Below are positions 15,440-23,563 of a stretch of 64,000 bases of DNA, piece by piece. The translations under genes were made by a program, and so were the position numbers. Origin of the DNA: Nonomuraea jabiensis (GTDB taxonomy: Bacteria > Actinomycetota > Actinomycetes > Streptosporangiales > Streptosporangiaceae); contig NZ_JACHMB010000001.1 in the NCBI RefSeq assembly GCF_014204795.1, positions 8,382,501 to 8,446,500 of the forward strand. Reading direction: 5' to 3'. Each line of letters begins with the position of its first letter. Within the stretch, counting starts at the first letter, position 1. The notes under the pieces are model-generated. The model was not told where the DNA came from. It did no database searches and worked only from the letters and a program-made list of their open reading frames with translations.

Positions 15440-16519
15440 ATGAGTGACACACTGCTCGCGATCGGCACCCGCAAGGGCCTCTTCCTCGCCCGTTCCACCG
15501 GCGGCGGTCCGTTCGACGTCGAGCCGATCCAGTTCTCGACGGTCGGGGTCCACTCGGTGGCGATCGACACGCGAGGCCCCTCGCCCCGGCTCCTGGCCGG
15601 GATCGAATACGGTCATTTCGGTCCGTCCGTCATGTATTCGGACGACCTCGGGAAGACCTGGAAGGAGGCGGAGCAGCCGCCCATCGCCTTCCCGGAGAAG
15701 ACCGAGGCGACCCTGACCAGGGTGTGGCAGCTCGCGCCCTCGCCGTCCGAGCCGGGCGTGGTGTGGGCCGGGGTCGAGCCGGGCGCGCTGTTCCGCTCGG
15801 AGGACGGCGGCGTCACCTACCGGCTGGTCGAGGGCCTGTGGGAGCACCCGCACCGGCCGCAGTGGCAGCCGGGCGGCGGCGGCCTGTGCCTGCACACCAT
15901 CGTCCCGCACCCTACCGACCCGCAGATCATGGGCGTCGCGATCTCCACCGGCGGCTTCTACCGCTCCTTCGACGGCGGGCTGTCGTGGGAGGCCGCCAAC
16001 CGCAACATCCGGGCCGCGTTCCTGCCCGAGGGGGCGCAATATCCGGAGTTCGGGCAGTGCGTGCACAAGGTCGCCATGCACCCCTCCCGGCCCGAGCGGC
16101 TCTACCTCCAGCACCACTTCGGCGTCTACCGCAGCGACGACTTCGGCGGGGCCTGGCACGACATCGGCGCCGGCCTGCCGTCCGACTTCGGCTTCCCGAT
16201 CGCGGTCCACCCGTCACGGCCCGACACGGTCTTCGTGCTGCCCCTGACGGCCGACATCGACCGCACCCCGGTCGGCCACCGCTACCGCGTCTTCCGCAGC
16301 GACGACGCGGGCGGCACGTGGCAGCCGTTCGGCTCGGGCCTGCCCGAGGGCCCCGTGCACGCGGCCGTGCTGCGTGACGCGATGACGGCCTCGGAGGCGG
16401 GGGTGTTCTTCGGCACGCGCGACGGCGAGGTCCACGGCTCGCGCGACGGCGGCGAGACCTGGTCACCGGTCGTCCGCCACCTGCCCGACGTGCTCACCGT
16501 GCGCGCGGCGGTGCTCTAG
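15440..16519 (+). CDS. Cytoplasmic BNR/WD40-like beta-propeller protein
   Basis: A 359-residue protein without a signal peptide. It begins MSDTLLAIGTRKGLFLA, and carries repeated Asp-box motifs: YSDDLGKTW, RSEDGGVTY, RSFDGGLSW, RSDDFGGAW, RSDDAGGTW and GSRDGGETW, one per propeller blade. Such proteins are usually annotated as exo-alpha-sialidase or glycosyl hydrolase, but no catalytic set is evident, so a binding or scaffolding role is at least as likely. The next gene, 3 nt downstream, encodes a MoaD/ThiS-like protein; this pairing is seen in other actinobacteria and suggests joint function. The XRE regulator upstream is divergent and may control the pair. Confidence 0.82.
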   Translation: MSDTLLAIGTRKGLFLARSTGGGPFDVEPIQFSTVGVHSVAIDTRGPSPRLLAGIEYGHFGPSVMYSDDLGKTWKEAEQPPIAFPEKTEATLTRVWQLAPSPSEPGVVWAGVEPGALFRSEDGGVTYRLVEGLWEHPHRPQWQPGGGGLCLHTIVPHPTDPQIMGVAISTGGFYRSFDGGLSWEAANRNIRAAFLPEGAQYPEFGQCVHKVAMHPSRPERLYLQHHFGVYRSDDFGGAWHDIGAGLPSDFGFPIAVHPSRPDTVFVLPLTADIDRTPVGHRYRVFRSDDAGGTWQPFGSGLPEGPVHAAVLRDAMTASEAGVFFGTRDGEVHGSRDGGETWSPVVRHLPDVLTVRAAVL

Positions 16520-16522
16520 CCG

Positions 16523-16822
16523 ATGGTCACCATGGTGGTCTTCGTGCTGCCGGGCATGCTGCGGCGATGGGTGAGCGGGCGCTCGGAGGTCAAGGTCTTC
16601 GCCGTGGCCGCCGACCGCGACTCACCGCCCACCCTGGGGGCGGCCCTCGACATGCTCCGGCGTACGCATCCGCTGCTGGAGGAGCGGCTGCGCGACGAAT
16701 ACGGGCGGATCCGCCGGCACATCAACATGATCGTGTGCGGCGAGGACGCCCAGGGGCTCGGCTACCTCGACTGCGCCCTCCCCCCGGGCGCCGAAATCTA
16801 CGTCACCCCCACCCTCACCTGA
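16523..16822 (+). CDS. MoaD/ThiS-family ubiquitin-like protein lacking the terminal Gly-Gly
   Basis: A 99-residue beta-grasp protein. It has the pattern of sulfur-carrier proteins: an initial beta strand (VVFVLPGMLRR), a central helix (TLGAALDMLRRTHPLL), RRHINMIVCGED in place of the usual hINVxVNGED region, and a final strand AEIYVTPTLT. Sulfur carriers and ubiquitin-like modifiers need a C-terminal Gly-Gly for adenylation; here the chain ends in TPTLT. So it probably cannot be activated as a sulfur carrier, unless processed or used non-covalently. It is 3 nt downstream of the BNR-propeller gene and surely co-transcribed. No E1-like MoeB/ThiF gene is nearby. Confidence 0.75.
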   Translation: MVTMVVFVLPGMLRRWVSGRSEVKVFAVAADRDSPPTLGAALDMLRRTHPLLEERLRDEYGRIRRHINMIVCGEDAQGLGYLDCALPPGAEIYVTPTLT

Positions 16823-16870
16823 CCCACCCGGGCTCACCCCGGTACGCCGGCCCCACCCCCCTCATCACCC

Positions 16871-16949
16871 CACACCCGCTCTGGCCCACACCCGCTCTGG
16901 CCCACACCCGCCCTGGCCCGCACCCGCCCTGGCCCGCACCCGCCCTGCC
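16871..16949 (+). repeat. 16-bp tandem repeat array
   Basis: Five consecutive units of the type CACACCCGCTCTGGCC: two identical (16871-16886, 16887-16902), one with a single change (16903-16918), then two that begin CGCACCC (16919-16934 and a 15-nt unit at 16935-16949). It lies in non-coding DNA after the MoaD-like gene. Confidence 0.9.
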
Positions 16950-17770
16950 TACACCTAGGTACACCGGCCCCGCCCAGGTGCGCCGTCCCTGCCCGGGGCC
17001 CCACTCAGGTGCGCCGTCACTGCACTCCAGCCGTGGCCCGCCGCTCCGCAACTCAGCGCTCCACCGCCGCACCGCCTTCGAGGGAGCGCCGCCAGAGCGC
17101 CGGGGCGGGGCGGCTGGAAGCGAGGAGGGCGCTCGAGCGCGGCCGCCGGCCGGCGCACCCCCAGGTGCTCGGATCTTGTTGTGACACGCCGTGCCGTCCC
17201 GCCGCGCCGCCGTGCCGTGTCGCCGTGCTGTCCCGTCGTGCCGTCCCGTCGCGATGCCGTGCTGCGCCGCCGTCCCGCCGCCTCACACCCGCGCTGCCGC
17301 CCCGCTCCGCGCTGCCGGGCCGCGCCGCCTCACACCCCGCACCGCCGTGCCCGCCGCCCCGCGCCGCCCGGCAGCCCCGCCGTCTCGCCGCCCCGCGCCC
17401 CACGCCCCGCGCCCACGCCGCCGTGCCGTGCCGTCGCACCGCGTCCCCCGCCTCGCCCCGCGCTGCCGCCCCGCCGTGCCGTCCCGTGCTGCGCCGCCAT
17501 GCTGCGCCGCCGGTCCGTGCCGTCCCGCCGCCTCACGCCCGAGCTGCCGCCCCGCCGTGCCGCCGCTTCGCCCCGTCGCGTGCCGTCCCGCCGCTTCGTC
17601 GTGCCGCCCCGCCGCCCCACCATTGCGCTGGGCCGTGCATCTCCGCTTCGTGCATCCCCCCGTCGTGGGTGGAGGGGTGGGGCGGAGGGGTGGGGCGGCG
17701 GGGTGGGGACAGAAGTGGTAGATCTTTGGGAGACCTGACATATCGGAAAGACCTTGCGCCATGATGGGGG
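16950..17770. repeat. Gene-free, C-rich low-complexity island
   Basis: From the end of the 16-bp array to the next gene there is no credible coding region. The stretch about 17180-17640 is built from degenerate short words such as GCCGTCCCGCC, GTGCCGTCCC and GCCGCCTCACACCC, with very few A residues on the plus strand and correspondingly G-rich on the minus strand. All reading frames in it translate to Arg/Pro/Ala-rich sequence with no domain. A T/G-rich purine run (17660-17710, GGGGTGGGGCGG-type) follows. No terminator or promoter is convincing, though an AT-richer patch at 17715-17765 may hold the promoter of the downstream operon. Confidence 0.75.
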
Positions 17771-17834
17771 CGTGCGGCCGTCATCTTGACAGGCTGATGG
17801 CGGCACGGACTCCACCTTGCCCCCTGGAGATCGC

Positions 17835-18521
17835 ATGTCCCGACCGCTGATCGGCATCACCGCCTACTTCGAAGCCGCCCGCTGGAGCGACTACGTACGC
17901 GAGGCCGTACTGTCGCCCCCCACCTACGCCAGGGCGGTCGGGCGGGCAGGGGGCGCCCCCGTGGTGCTCCCGCCGATCGGCACCCCCGCCATCGAGGACT
18001 ACATCAGCGGCCTGCGGGGCATCGTCCTGGCCGGCGGCGTGGAGGTCGGCGCGGGCAACTACGGGGGCGAGCCCGACGAGCGGGTGGCCGAGCCGCAGCA
18101 GCACCGCGACCGGTTCGAGTTGGCGCTGGCCAGGGCCGCCGTCCGCGCCGACCTGCCGATCCTGGCCATCGCCAGGGGCATGCACGTGCTCAACGTCGCC
18201 CAGGGCGGCACGCTGATCCCCTGGCTGCCCGAGGTGCTCGACAGCGACCGCCACGGCGAGCCGGGCGCGACCCACACGATCCAGGTCAGCGTCTCCAGCA
18301 AGCTCGGCAAGGCCGTGGGCGATCGGGTCGAGGTCAGCGCCCCCCACCACCAGTCCGTACGCCGCCTCGGCACCGGCCTGCTGGCCGTCGCCTGGGCCGA
18401 GGACCAGATCGTCGAGGGGATCGAGTTGCAGGGGCACAGGTTCGGCGTGGGTGTTCAGTGGCATCCGGAGCGTGACGGAGATGCGCGGATCTTCGATGCG
18501 TTCATCGAGGCGGCCCGATAG
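17835..18521 (+). CDS. Peptidase C26/gamma-glutamyl hydrolase-like protein lacking the catalytic Cys
   Basis: A 228-residue class I amidotransferase-fold protein of the gamma-glutamyl-GABA hydrolase (PuuD-like) group. Family landmarks are RPLIGITAY at the start, LRGIVLAGGVEVG, a strand-turn-helix PILAIARGMHVLNVAQGG, and VGVQWHPE near the C-terminus. In active members the turn reads GICRG with Cys as nucleophile; here it is AIARG, with Ala113 in that place. His and Glu of the triad remain in QWHPE. The protein is therefore predicted to be hydrolytically inactive. It is the first gene of an operon with a second enzyme that has also lost its nucleophile. GGAGA precedes ATG 17835. Confidence 0.85.
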   Translation: MSRPLIGITAYFEAARWSDYVREAVLSPPTYARAVGRAGGAPVVLPPIGTPAIEDYISGLRGIVLAGGVEVGAGNYGGEPDERVAEPQQHRDRFELALARAAVRADLPILAIARGMHVLNVAQGGTLIPWLPEVLDSDRHGEPGATHTIQVSVSSKLGKAVGDRVEVSAPHHQSVRRLGTGLLAVAWAEDQIVEGIELQGHRFGVGVQWHPERDGDARIFDAFIEAAR

Positions 18522-18530
18522 GCTGCGATC

Positions 18531-19448
18531 ATGCCGCTGCATCCTCAGGCGCGGGACTATCTCGCCCGCTACGTGCCGGACGCGGGCACCGACTTCGACG
18601 CGTTCGGCCCGGAAGAGATCCAGGAGACGCGCGCGCAGCCCGACCGGGTGGCGATCCACCGCGGCCCGCTCACCAAGCTTCCCTTCGTCCGTGACGAGCA
18701 GGCCGAGGGCGTGCCCATCAGGATCTACCGCGCCGACCCCGGCGACGGCGCGCTGCCCGTCGTGGTCTTCTTCCATGGCGGCGGCTGGGTCTACGGCGGC
18801 GTCAAACGGAGCGACCGGCTCTGCCGCGACCTGGCGATCCGCACCGGTGCGGTGGTGGTGTCCGTGGACTACCGGCTCGCCCCCGAGCACCCGTTCCCGG
18901 CCGCCGCCGACGACGCGTGGACGGTCGTGCTCGACCTGTTCGCCCGGCCGGCCTTCTACCAGGGCAACGGCGGCGTCGCGGTCGTCGGCGAGGGCGCGGG
19001 CGGCAACCTGGCCGCGGTCGCCGCCTGGCAGGCCCGTGAAGCCGGGCTGGGCCTCACCCACCAGGCGCTCGTCTGCCCGGTGCTCGACCTGGCCATGGAC
19101 CTGCCCAGCCACAGCGAATACGCCAAGGGCTACGGGCTCGAGGCCACCGAGCTGGCGTGGTACGCCCGGCAGTACGCCGGTGACGCCGATCCCGCCGACC
19201 CGCGGCTGTCGCCGCTGCGGCTGCCCGACGTGGCAGGCCTGGCGCCCGCGACCGTGGTGACGGCCGAGTACGACGTGCTGAGGGACGAGGGCGAGCACTA
19301 CGCCCGGCGCCTGGCGGAGTCGGGCGTGCCCGCGGACAGCCGCAGGTGGGACGGCGTCGTGCACGGCTTCTTCGGCCTGCCCGGCCTGTTCGACCAGGCC
19401 GTCGAGGCCCGCGAGTACGTCGCGGAGCGGCTGCGGGGATCATGGTGA
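18531..19448 (+). CDS. HSL-type alpha/beta hydrolase fold protein with Gly in place of nucleophile Ser
   Basis: A 305-residue protein of the hormone-sensitive-lipase/arylacetamide-deacetylase family. The oxyanion motif HGGG is at 82-85, DYRLAPEHPFPA follows, and the distal Asp and His are present in EYDVLRDEG and VHGFF. The nucleophile elbow, normally GDSAG, is GEGAG (153-157), so the catalytic Ser is Gly155. An esterase reaction by the usual mechanism is therefore not expected. It begins 10 nt after the upstream C26-like gene and overlaps the next gene by 7 nt, so the operon is tight. A binding, sensing or non-hydrolytic role is possible. Confidence 0.88.
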   Translation: MPLHPQARDYLARYVPDAGTDFDAFGPEEIQETRAQPDRVAIHRGPLTKLPFVRDEQAEGVPIRIYRADPGDGALPVVVFFHGGGWVYGGVKRSDRLCRDLAIRTGAVVVSVDYRLAPEHPFPAAADDAWTVVLDLFARPAFYQGNGGVAVVGEGAGGNLAAVAAWQAREAGLGLTHQALVCPVLDLAMDLPSHSEYAKGYGLEATELAWYARQYAGDADPADPRLSPLRLPDVAGLAPATVVTAEYDVLRDEGEHYARRLAESGVPADSRRWDGVVHGFFGLPGLFDQAVEAREYVAERLRGSW

Positions 19449-20224
19449 CGTACGACAAGCTCAAGCTCGACACCCCGGCCGACGGCGTCCTGCGGGTCAC
19501 GATCAGCGAGCCGGGCCGGCTCAACGCCGTGGACGCGACCGCCCACCGCGAGCTGGGCGAGATCTGGCGCGACGCCGACCGGGACGACAGCGTCAGGGCC
19601 GTCGTCGTCAGGGGAGAGGGCGGGGCGTTCTCCGCGGGCGGCGACCTGTCCATGATCGAGGACATGACCCGCGACCACGCGACCAGGCTGCGCGTGTTCG
19701 CCGAGGCCCGCGACATCGTCTACAACGTGCTCAACTGCTCCAAGCCGATCGTCTCGGCCATCCAGGGGCCGGCGGTCGGCGCGGGGCTCGCCGTGGCCCT
19801 GCTGGCCGACATCTCCGTCGCGGGCCGCACGGCGCGGATCATCGACGGGCACACCAGGCTCGGCGTCGCGGCCGGCGATCACGCGGCCATCGTGTGGCCG
19901 CTGCTGTGCGGCCTGGCCAAGGCGAAATACCACCTGCTGCTGTGCGAGCCCGTCACGGGCGAGCAGGCCGAGCGGATGGGGCTGGTCAGCCTGTGCGTGG
20001 ACGACGACCAGGTGCATGACAGGGCCATGGAGATCGCGGTCAGGCTCGCCTCGGGCGCTCAGGAGGCGATCAGGCTGACCAAATACTCGCTCAACAACTG
20101 GCTGCGCCTGGCCGGGCCGTCGTTCGACGCGTCACTGGCCATGGAGTTCCTCGGCTTCACCGGCCCCGACGTGGTCGAGGGCGTGCGCGCGGTGCGGGAG
20201 AAGCGGCCGCCGTCGTTCGGCTGA
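19442..20224 (+). CDS. Enoyl-CoA hydratase/isomerase (crotonase) family protein
   Basis: A 260-residue crotonase-fold protein. The oxyanion-hole strands FSAGGDLSMIED and GPAVGAGLAVALLAD and the CoA-binding region are clear. Neither glutamate used by classical enoyl-CoA hydratase is in place: the positions read GAGLAVA and IDGHTRLGVAAGD. However, the segment GVAAGDHAAIVWPLLCG is characteristic of a known actinobacterial subgroup that uses a different acid, so activity is not excluded. It overlaps the upstream hydrolase-like gene by 7 nt (19442-19448) and is the last gene of the operon. The substrate, presumably an acyl-CoA, is unknown. Confidence 0.87.
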   Translation: MVTYDKLKLDTPADGVLRVTISEPGRLNAVDATAHRELGEIWRDADRDDSVRAVVVRGEGGAFSAGGDLSMIEDMTRDHATRLRVFAEARDIVYNVLNCSKPIVSAIQGPAVGAGLAVALLADISVAGRTARIIDGHTRLGVAAGDHAAIVWPLLCGLAKAKYHLLLCEPVTGEQAERMGLVSLCVDDDQVHDRAMEIAVRLASGAQEAIRLTKYSLNNWLRLAGPSFDASLAMEFLGFTGPDVVEGVRAVREKRPPSFG

Positions 20225-20425
20225 TCCGGGGGTGTGCTTCCCCCGAGCCCGGGTAGCGGGACCTGGACGGGGCGGCCTGGTAGCCGCGCGGATGCCGAGG
20301 GCTTGTTCACCGAGGCCGAGAACGTTGCTCCGGGGACGAGGCAGAGACTCACCCCGGCTTGCGCGCACCACGGCCGCCTCCGCCGAATCTTTGCCAGGAA
20401 CTTACGGGCCCCTTTATGGGCCCTT

Positions 20426-21016
20426 TTACGGGCGGGGCCGGCGGGCGTTGAAGACGAAGGCCGGCGGAGTGTTGCGCCACACCGTACGCCCCGCCACGAC
20501 CTCCTCGAACCGCTCGGCCAGCAGCGCCCGGAACCGGCGCGCCGAGCTCAGCGGGATGGCATGAATGTAGGAGAACGTCGTGAACGCCGCACCGGGGCTC
20601 ATCACCGACGTCACCGCACTCAGCAGCGCATGCTGCAACTCCTGCGGGAACGCCGCCCACGGCAACCCGCTCACCACCACGTCCGCCTGCTGCAACCCGC
20701 GCTCGGCCAGCAGCTCGCCCAGCCGCGCCGCATCGGCGTTCACCACGTCCACGGCCGGGAACCGGGCCTTCAGGAGCCGCGCCATGGGCTCGTTGACCTC
20801 CACGGCCAGGTGGTGGCCGCGGCCTCCCAGCCGCTGCTGGATCTCCTCCGTGAACGGGCCCGTGCCCGGGCCGAGCTCGACCACGGTCGGTTCGCCGCGC
20901 TCGGGGATCGGGGCGCAGACAGCCGAGGCCAGCCGCCGCGAACTGGGCGCGACCGCCCCGATCGTGGCCGGCGCCCGGAGAAACTGGCCGAGAAAAAGTG
21001 CGGTGTCGTTGGGCAT
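20426..21016 (-). CDS. Class I SAM-dependent methyltransferase (KsgA/PmtA-like)
   Basis: A 196-residue protein. It shows motif I VVELGPGTGPFTEEI, the acidic motif II (VEVNEPM), VVNADAARL and the motif IV SGLPWAAFP. The closest pattern is the short phospholipid N-methyltransferase/rRNA dimethyladenosine transferase-like group annotated in actinobacteria, with a methyl acceptor that may be a lipid head group. No membrane segment is visible; several hydrophobic stretches could mediate peripheral membrane contact. The N-terminal FLGQFLRAPATIGAVAPSS is typical of the PmtA-like set. Neighbours face different directions, so it is a single gene. Confidence 0.85.
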   Translation of the reverse strand: MPNDTALFLGQFLRAPATIGAVAPSSRRLASAVCAPIPERGEPTVVELGPGTGPFTEEIQQRLGGRGHHLAVEVNEPMARLLKARFPAVDVVNADAARLGELLAERGLQQADVVVSGLPWAAFPQELQHALLSAVTSVMSPGAAFTTFSYIHAIPLSSARRFRALLAERFEEVVAGRTVWRNTPPAFVFNARRPRP

Positions 21017-21137
21017 GCCCCGAACCTAAGGCAAGATCGCGGGTGGACGCTCCGTCCTCCGGGCGGATCTCCGGCCACTTGGAGGAGGCGGGGTCCTCCG
21101 CGAGGAGGACCCCGCCGGCAAGCTCCATGGATACCGT

Positions 21138-22736
21138 GTGTCCATGCGTTGGCGTGGTGTGCCGCTGGATGTCCTGCTCGCGGTCTCAGGTGTGGGCCTG
21201 GACCTGTTGACGACGGCGCACGCGGGCGACACCAGATACCTGCCCGCCGAGATGAACCTCCCGATGGCGCTGCTGGTGGGCCTGCCCATGGGGCTCGTCC
21301 GGCGCCGGCCGGTGCCCGTCGCGCTCTACCTGGCCGGGCTGCTGGTGGTGACCGACCAGCTCGAGTCGTTCACGTCCAACACGGCGCAGATCCTGGTCTG
21401 CGTGGCGCTCGGAGTCGTGGGATACCGCTCCGGCTGGCGGGGCACTCTGCTCGCCGTGGCCGCCGCGATGGGCGCGACCGCGCTGAACATCGTCGACCCC
21501 GGCATCCCGGTCGTCATGAACACCTGGGTGTACTCGATCTTCCTGGCGGTCTTCCCGGCCGTGCTCGGGGCGTACCTGCGCGGCTCGGCGGGGCCGCTGG
21601 AGGAGCGGGACGTCACACCCGACGCGCTGCTGGCGGCCGGCGGGGTGGCGATCACCGTGCTCAGCACCTGGACCTCCTGGCACGCGGGCACCCAGCCCGT
21701 CTGGGTGGTCGGCCTGCTCGCCGTGGTCGGCGGCCTGTCGCTGGGCATCGCCCGGCGGCTGCCCGGGGTGGTGTTCCTGCTGCAGGGCGCGCTGCTCGTC
21801 TCCGCCGACACCTATCTCAACCAGGTCGTCAACACCTGCGTGATCCTCACGCTCATCGCGATCGGCGTGTTCGCGATGCGGGTGACCTCCTGGGCGTGGA
21901 CGATCGTCGCCTACGCCGCCGGCTGCATGCTGACCGCGATCGCCGTCGTCGGCGAGCAGACCCAGACCACGCCGTTCCGCGTCGGGATCCTCATGACGCT
22001 GGTGGCCACGCCCATCGCCATCGGCCGCTACCTCGGCATGCGGCAGGCCGCGGCCGCCGCCGAGCGGCTGCGCGCCGAGGAGGCGGCCCGCGCGGCCGTC
22101 GCCCAGGTACGCGCCGACCAGCTCGCCGAACGCGAGCGCATCGCCCGCGACGTGCACGACATCGTGGCCCACCACGTGGGCGCCATGGTCCTGCGGGCCA
22201 GCGCCGCCCGCTACACCGCCCCCGACGGCCCCGTCGCCGACGCGCTCAGCGACATCCGCGAGACGGGACACCAGGTGCTGCAGGACCTGCGTGACCTGCT
22301 CGACCTGCTGCGCGACCCCGAACGCCAGCCCGACCTGCTGGCCAACCCCGCCGACGTGGTCCGCGAGTCCGCCGAACGCATGGCCGCCGCCGGGCTCGTC
22401 GTCGACCTCGAACTCGACCCCGCCACCGACCGGGCGCCCCTCATCGCCCGGGCCTCCGCCGCCCGCATCGTCCAGGAAGGACTCACGAACGTGCTCAAAC
22501 ACGCCGGCCCCGGCACCCGGGTCCGGGTCAGCGTCACCCCCTCGGCGGAGGGGCTGTCCGTACGGATCCGCAACGGCCGCCCGCCCACCGTGGTCGAGCG
22601 CCTGCCCTCGTCCGGGCGCGGCCTGGCCGGCATGCGCGAACGCGTCCGCACCCTCGGCGGCACCCTCTCCGCCGGGCCCGACGGCGAGGGCGGCTGGCTC
22701 CTGGCCGCCAGCCTCCCGGCCAGGAGCGTCGCATGA
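21138..22736 (+). CDS. Membrane sensor histidine kinase (NarL/DesK-type)
   Basis: A 532-residue sensor kinase. The first about 300 residues hold eight or so hydrophobic membrane segments with little periplasmic sequence, so it probably senses within the membrane. The HisKA_3 box follows with the phospho-acceptor His near 340 (ERERIARDVHDIVAHHVG), then a HATPase_c domain with RIVQEGLTNVLKHAG and GRGLAGMRERV. GTG 21138 and ATG 21144 are both usable starts and neither has a clear ribosome site. Its stop overlaps the start of the response regulator (ATGA at 22733-22736). The signal is unknown. Confidence 0.93.
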   Translation: MSMRWRGVPLDVLLAVSGVGLDLLTTAHAGDTRYLPAEMNLPMALLVGLPMGLVRRRPVPVALYLAGLLVVTDQLESFTSNTAQILVCVALGVVGYRSGWRGTLLAVAAAMGATALNIVDPGIPVVMNTWVYSIFLAVFPAVLGAYLRGSAGPLEERDVTPDALLAAGGVAITVLSTWTSWHAGTQPVWVVGLLAVVGGLSLGIARRLPGVVFLLQGALLVSADTYLNQVVNTCVILTLIAIGVFAMRVTSWAWTIVAYAAGCMLTAIAVVGEQTQTTPFRVGILMTLVATPIAIGRYLGMRQAAAAAERLRAEEAARAAVAQVRADQLAERERIARDVHDIVAHHVGAMVLRASAARYTAPDGPVADALSDIRETGHQVLQDLRDLLDLLRDPERQPDLLANPADVVRESAERMAAAGLVVDLELDPATDRAPLIARASAARIVQEGLTNVLKHAGPGTRVRVSVTPSAEGLSVRIRNGRPPTVVERLPSSGRGLAGMRERVRTLGGTLSAGPDGEGGWLLAASLPARSVA

Positions 22737-23407
22737 TCCGCGTGCTGGTGGCCGACGACCAGGCGCTGGTACGGGCGGGCGTGCGGATGCTGCTGCAGGC
22801 CACCGGCGACATGGAGGTCGTGGGGGAGGCCGTGGACGGGGCCGAGGCGGTCCGCCTGGCCGAGCGCCACCTGCCCGACGTGATCCTCATGGACCTGCGC
22901 ATGCCCAGGGTCGACGGGCTGGAGGCGATCAAACGCGTGCTCGCGGGCCGGCCGGGCGCCCGGATCGTGGTGCTGACGACGTTCGCGGACGACGCCAACG
23001 TGTACGCGGCGCTGCGGGCCGGCGCGGTCGGATTCCTGGTCAAGGACGACGAACCGGAGCGCATGGTCGACGCCGTACGCCGGGCGGCGGCCGGGGAGCA
23101 GCTCCTGGCGCCGTCGGTGCTGCGGCGGGTCGTGGAGCGGTTCCTGGACGCCGAGGAGCAGGCCGCCGCGCCCCCGCCCGCCGGGTTGACCGAACGCGAG
23201 CTGGAGGTGCTCGCCCTGGTCGGCACCGGGCTGTCCAACGCGGAGATCGCGGAGGAACTGCACGTGGGCGTGACGACGGTCAAGACCCACATCGCGGCGG
23301 CCATGGAGAAGCTGGGCCTGCGTAACCGCATCCAGGCCGCCGTCGTGGCCCACCGCACCGGCCTCGTGGACGCCTCCTTCCGCCCGGTACGCCTGCCGCG
23401 CCCCTGA
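22733..23407 (+). CDS. NarL/LuxR-type response regulator
   Basis: A 224-residue DNA-binding response regulator paired with the preceding kinase. The receiver domain (about 1-120) has the acidic pocket Asp8/Asp9, phospho-acceptor Asp54 (ILMDLRMP), Thr/Ser switch LTTF and Lys104-region FLVKDD. The LuxR helix-turn-helix (about 148-210) reads LTERELEVLALVGTGLSNAEI and VTTVKTHI. Coupled translation with the kinase is indicated by the 4-nt overlap. Targets are unknown. The stop codon is the first TGA of a 13-bp tandem repeat. Confidence 0.95.
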   Translation: MIRVLVADDQALVRAGVRMLLQATGDMEVVGEAVDGAEAVRLAERHLPDVILMDLRMPRVDGLEAIKRVLAGRPGARIVVLTTFADDANVYAALRAGAVGFLVKDDEPERMVDAVRRAAAGEQLLAPSVLRRVVERFLDAEEQAAAPPPAGLTERELEVLALVGTGLSNAEIAEELHVGVTTVKTHIAAAMEKLGLRNRIQAAVVAHRTGLVDASFRPVRLPRP

Positions 23408-23466
23408 CCCCGCCCCCTGACCCCGCGCCCCTGACCCCGCCCCCTGACCCCGCCCCCTGACCCCGC
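23401..23466 (+). repeat. 13-bp tandem repeat at the response-regulator stop codon
   Basis: About five copies of CTGACCCCGCCCC, spaced 13, 14, 13 and 13 nt, begin at the end of the response-regulator gene. Every unit contains TGA, so repeat expansion would add stop codons downstream rather than lengthen the protein. Confidence 0.85.
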
Positions 23467-23563
23467 CTCACTCGTCCGCCGGACGGGGGACGGCCGCTCA
23501 TCCTCCGGGCGGACCGGCCCTGCCTGGTCACCGCCGGCCCCCGCCGCCGCTAGGGTCGGGGGT

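Noticed and set aside
17009..17860. Several overlapping reading frames on both strands in the C-rich island, up to 251 codons.
   Set aside because: Arg/Pro/Ala- or Gly/Arg-rich low-complexity translations with no ribosome site or domain; they follow from the repetitive base composition.
20406..20427. GGGCCC hairpin followed by TTTT as a terminator of the crotonase operon.
   Set aside because: It lies 180 nt past the operon, has only a 6-bp stem, and overlaps the end of the convergent methyltransferase gene; evidence too weak to annotate.
23401..23470. Possible CRISPR-like short repeats after the response-regulator gene.
   Set aside because: Units are 13 bp with no spacers; a simple tandem repeat.
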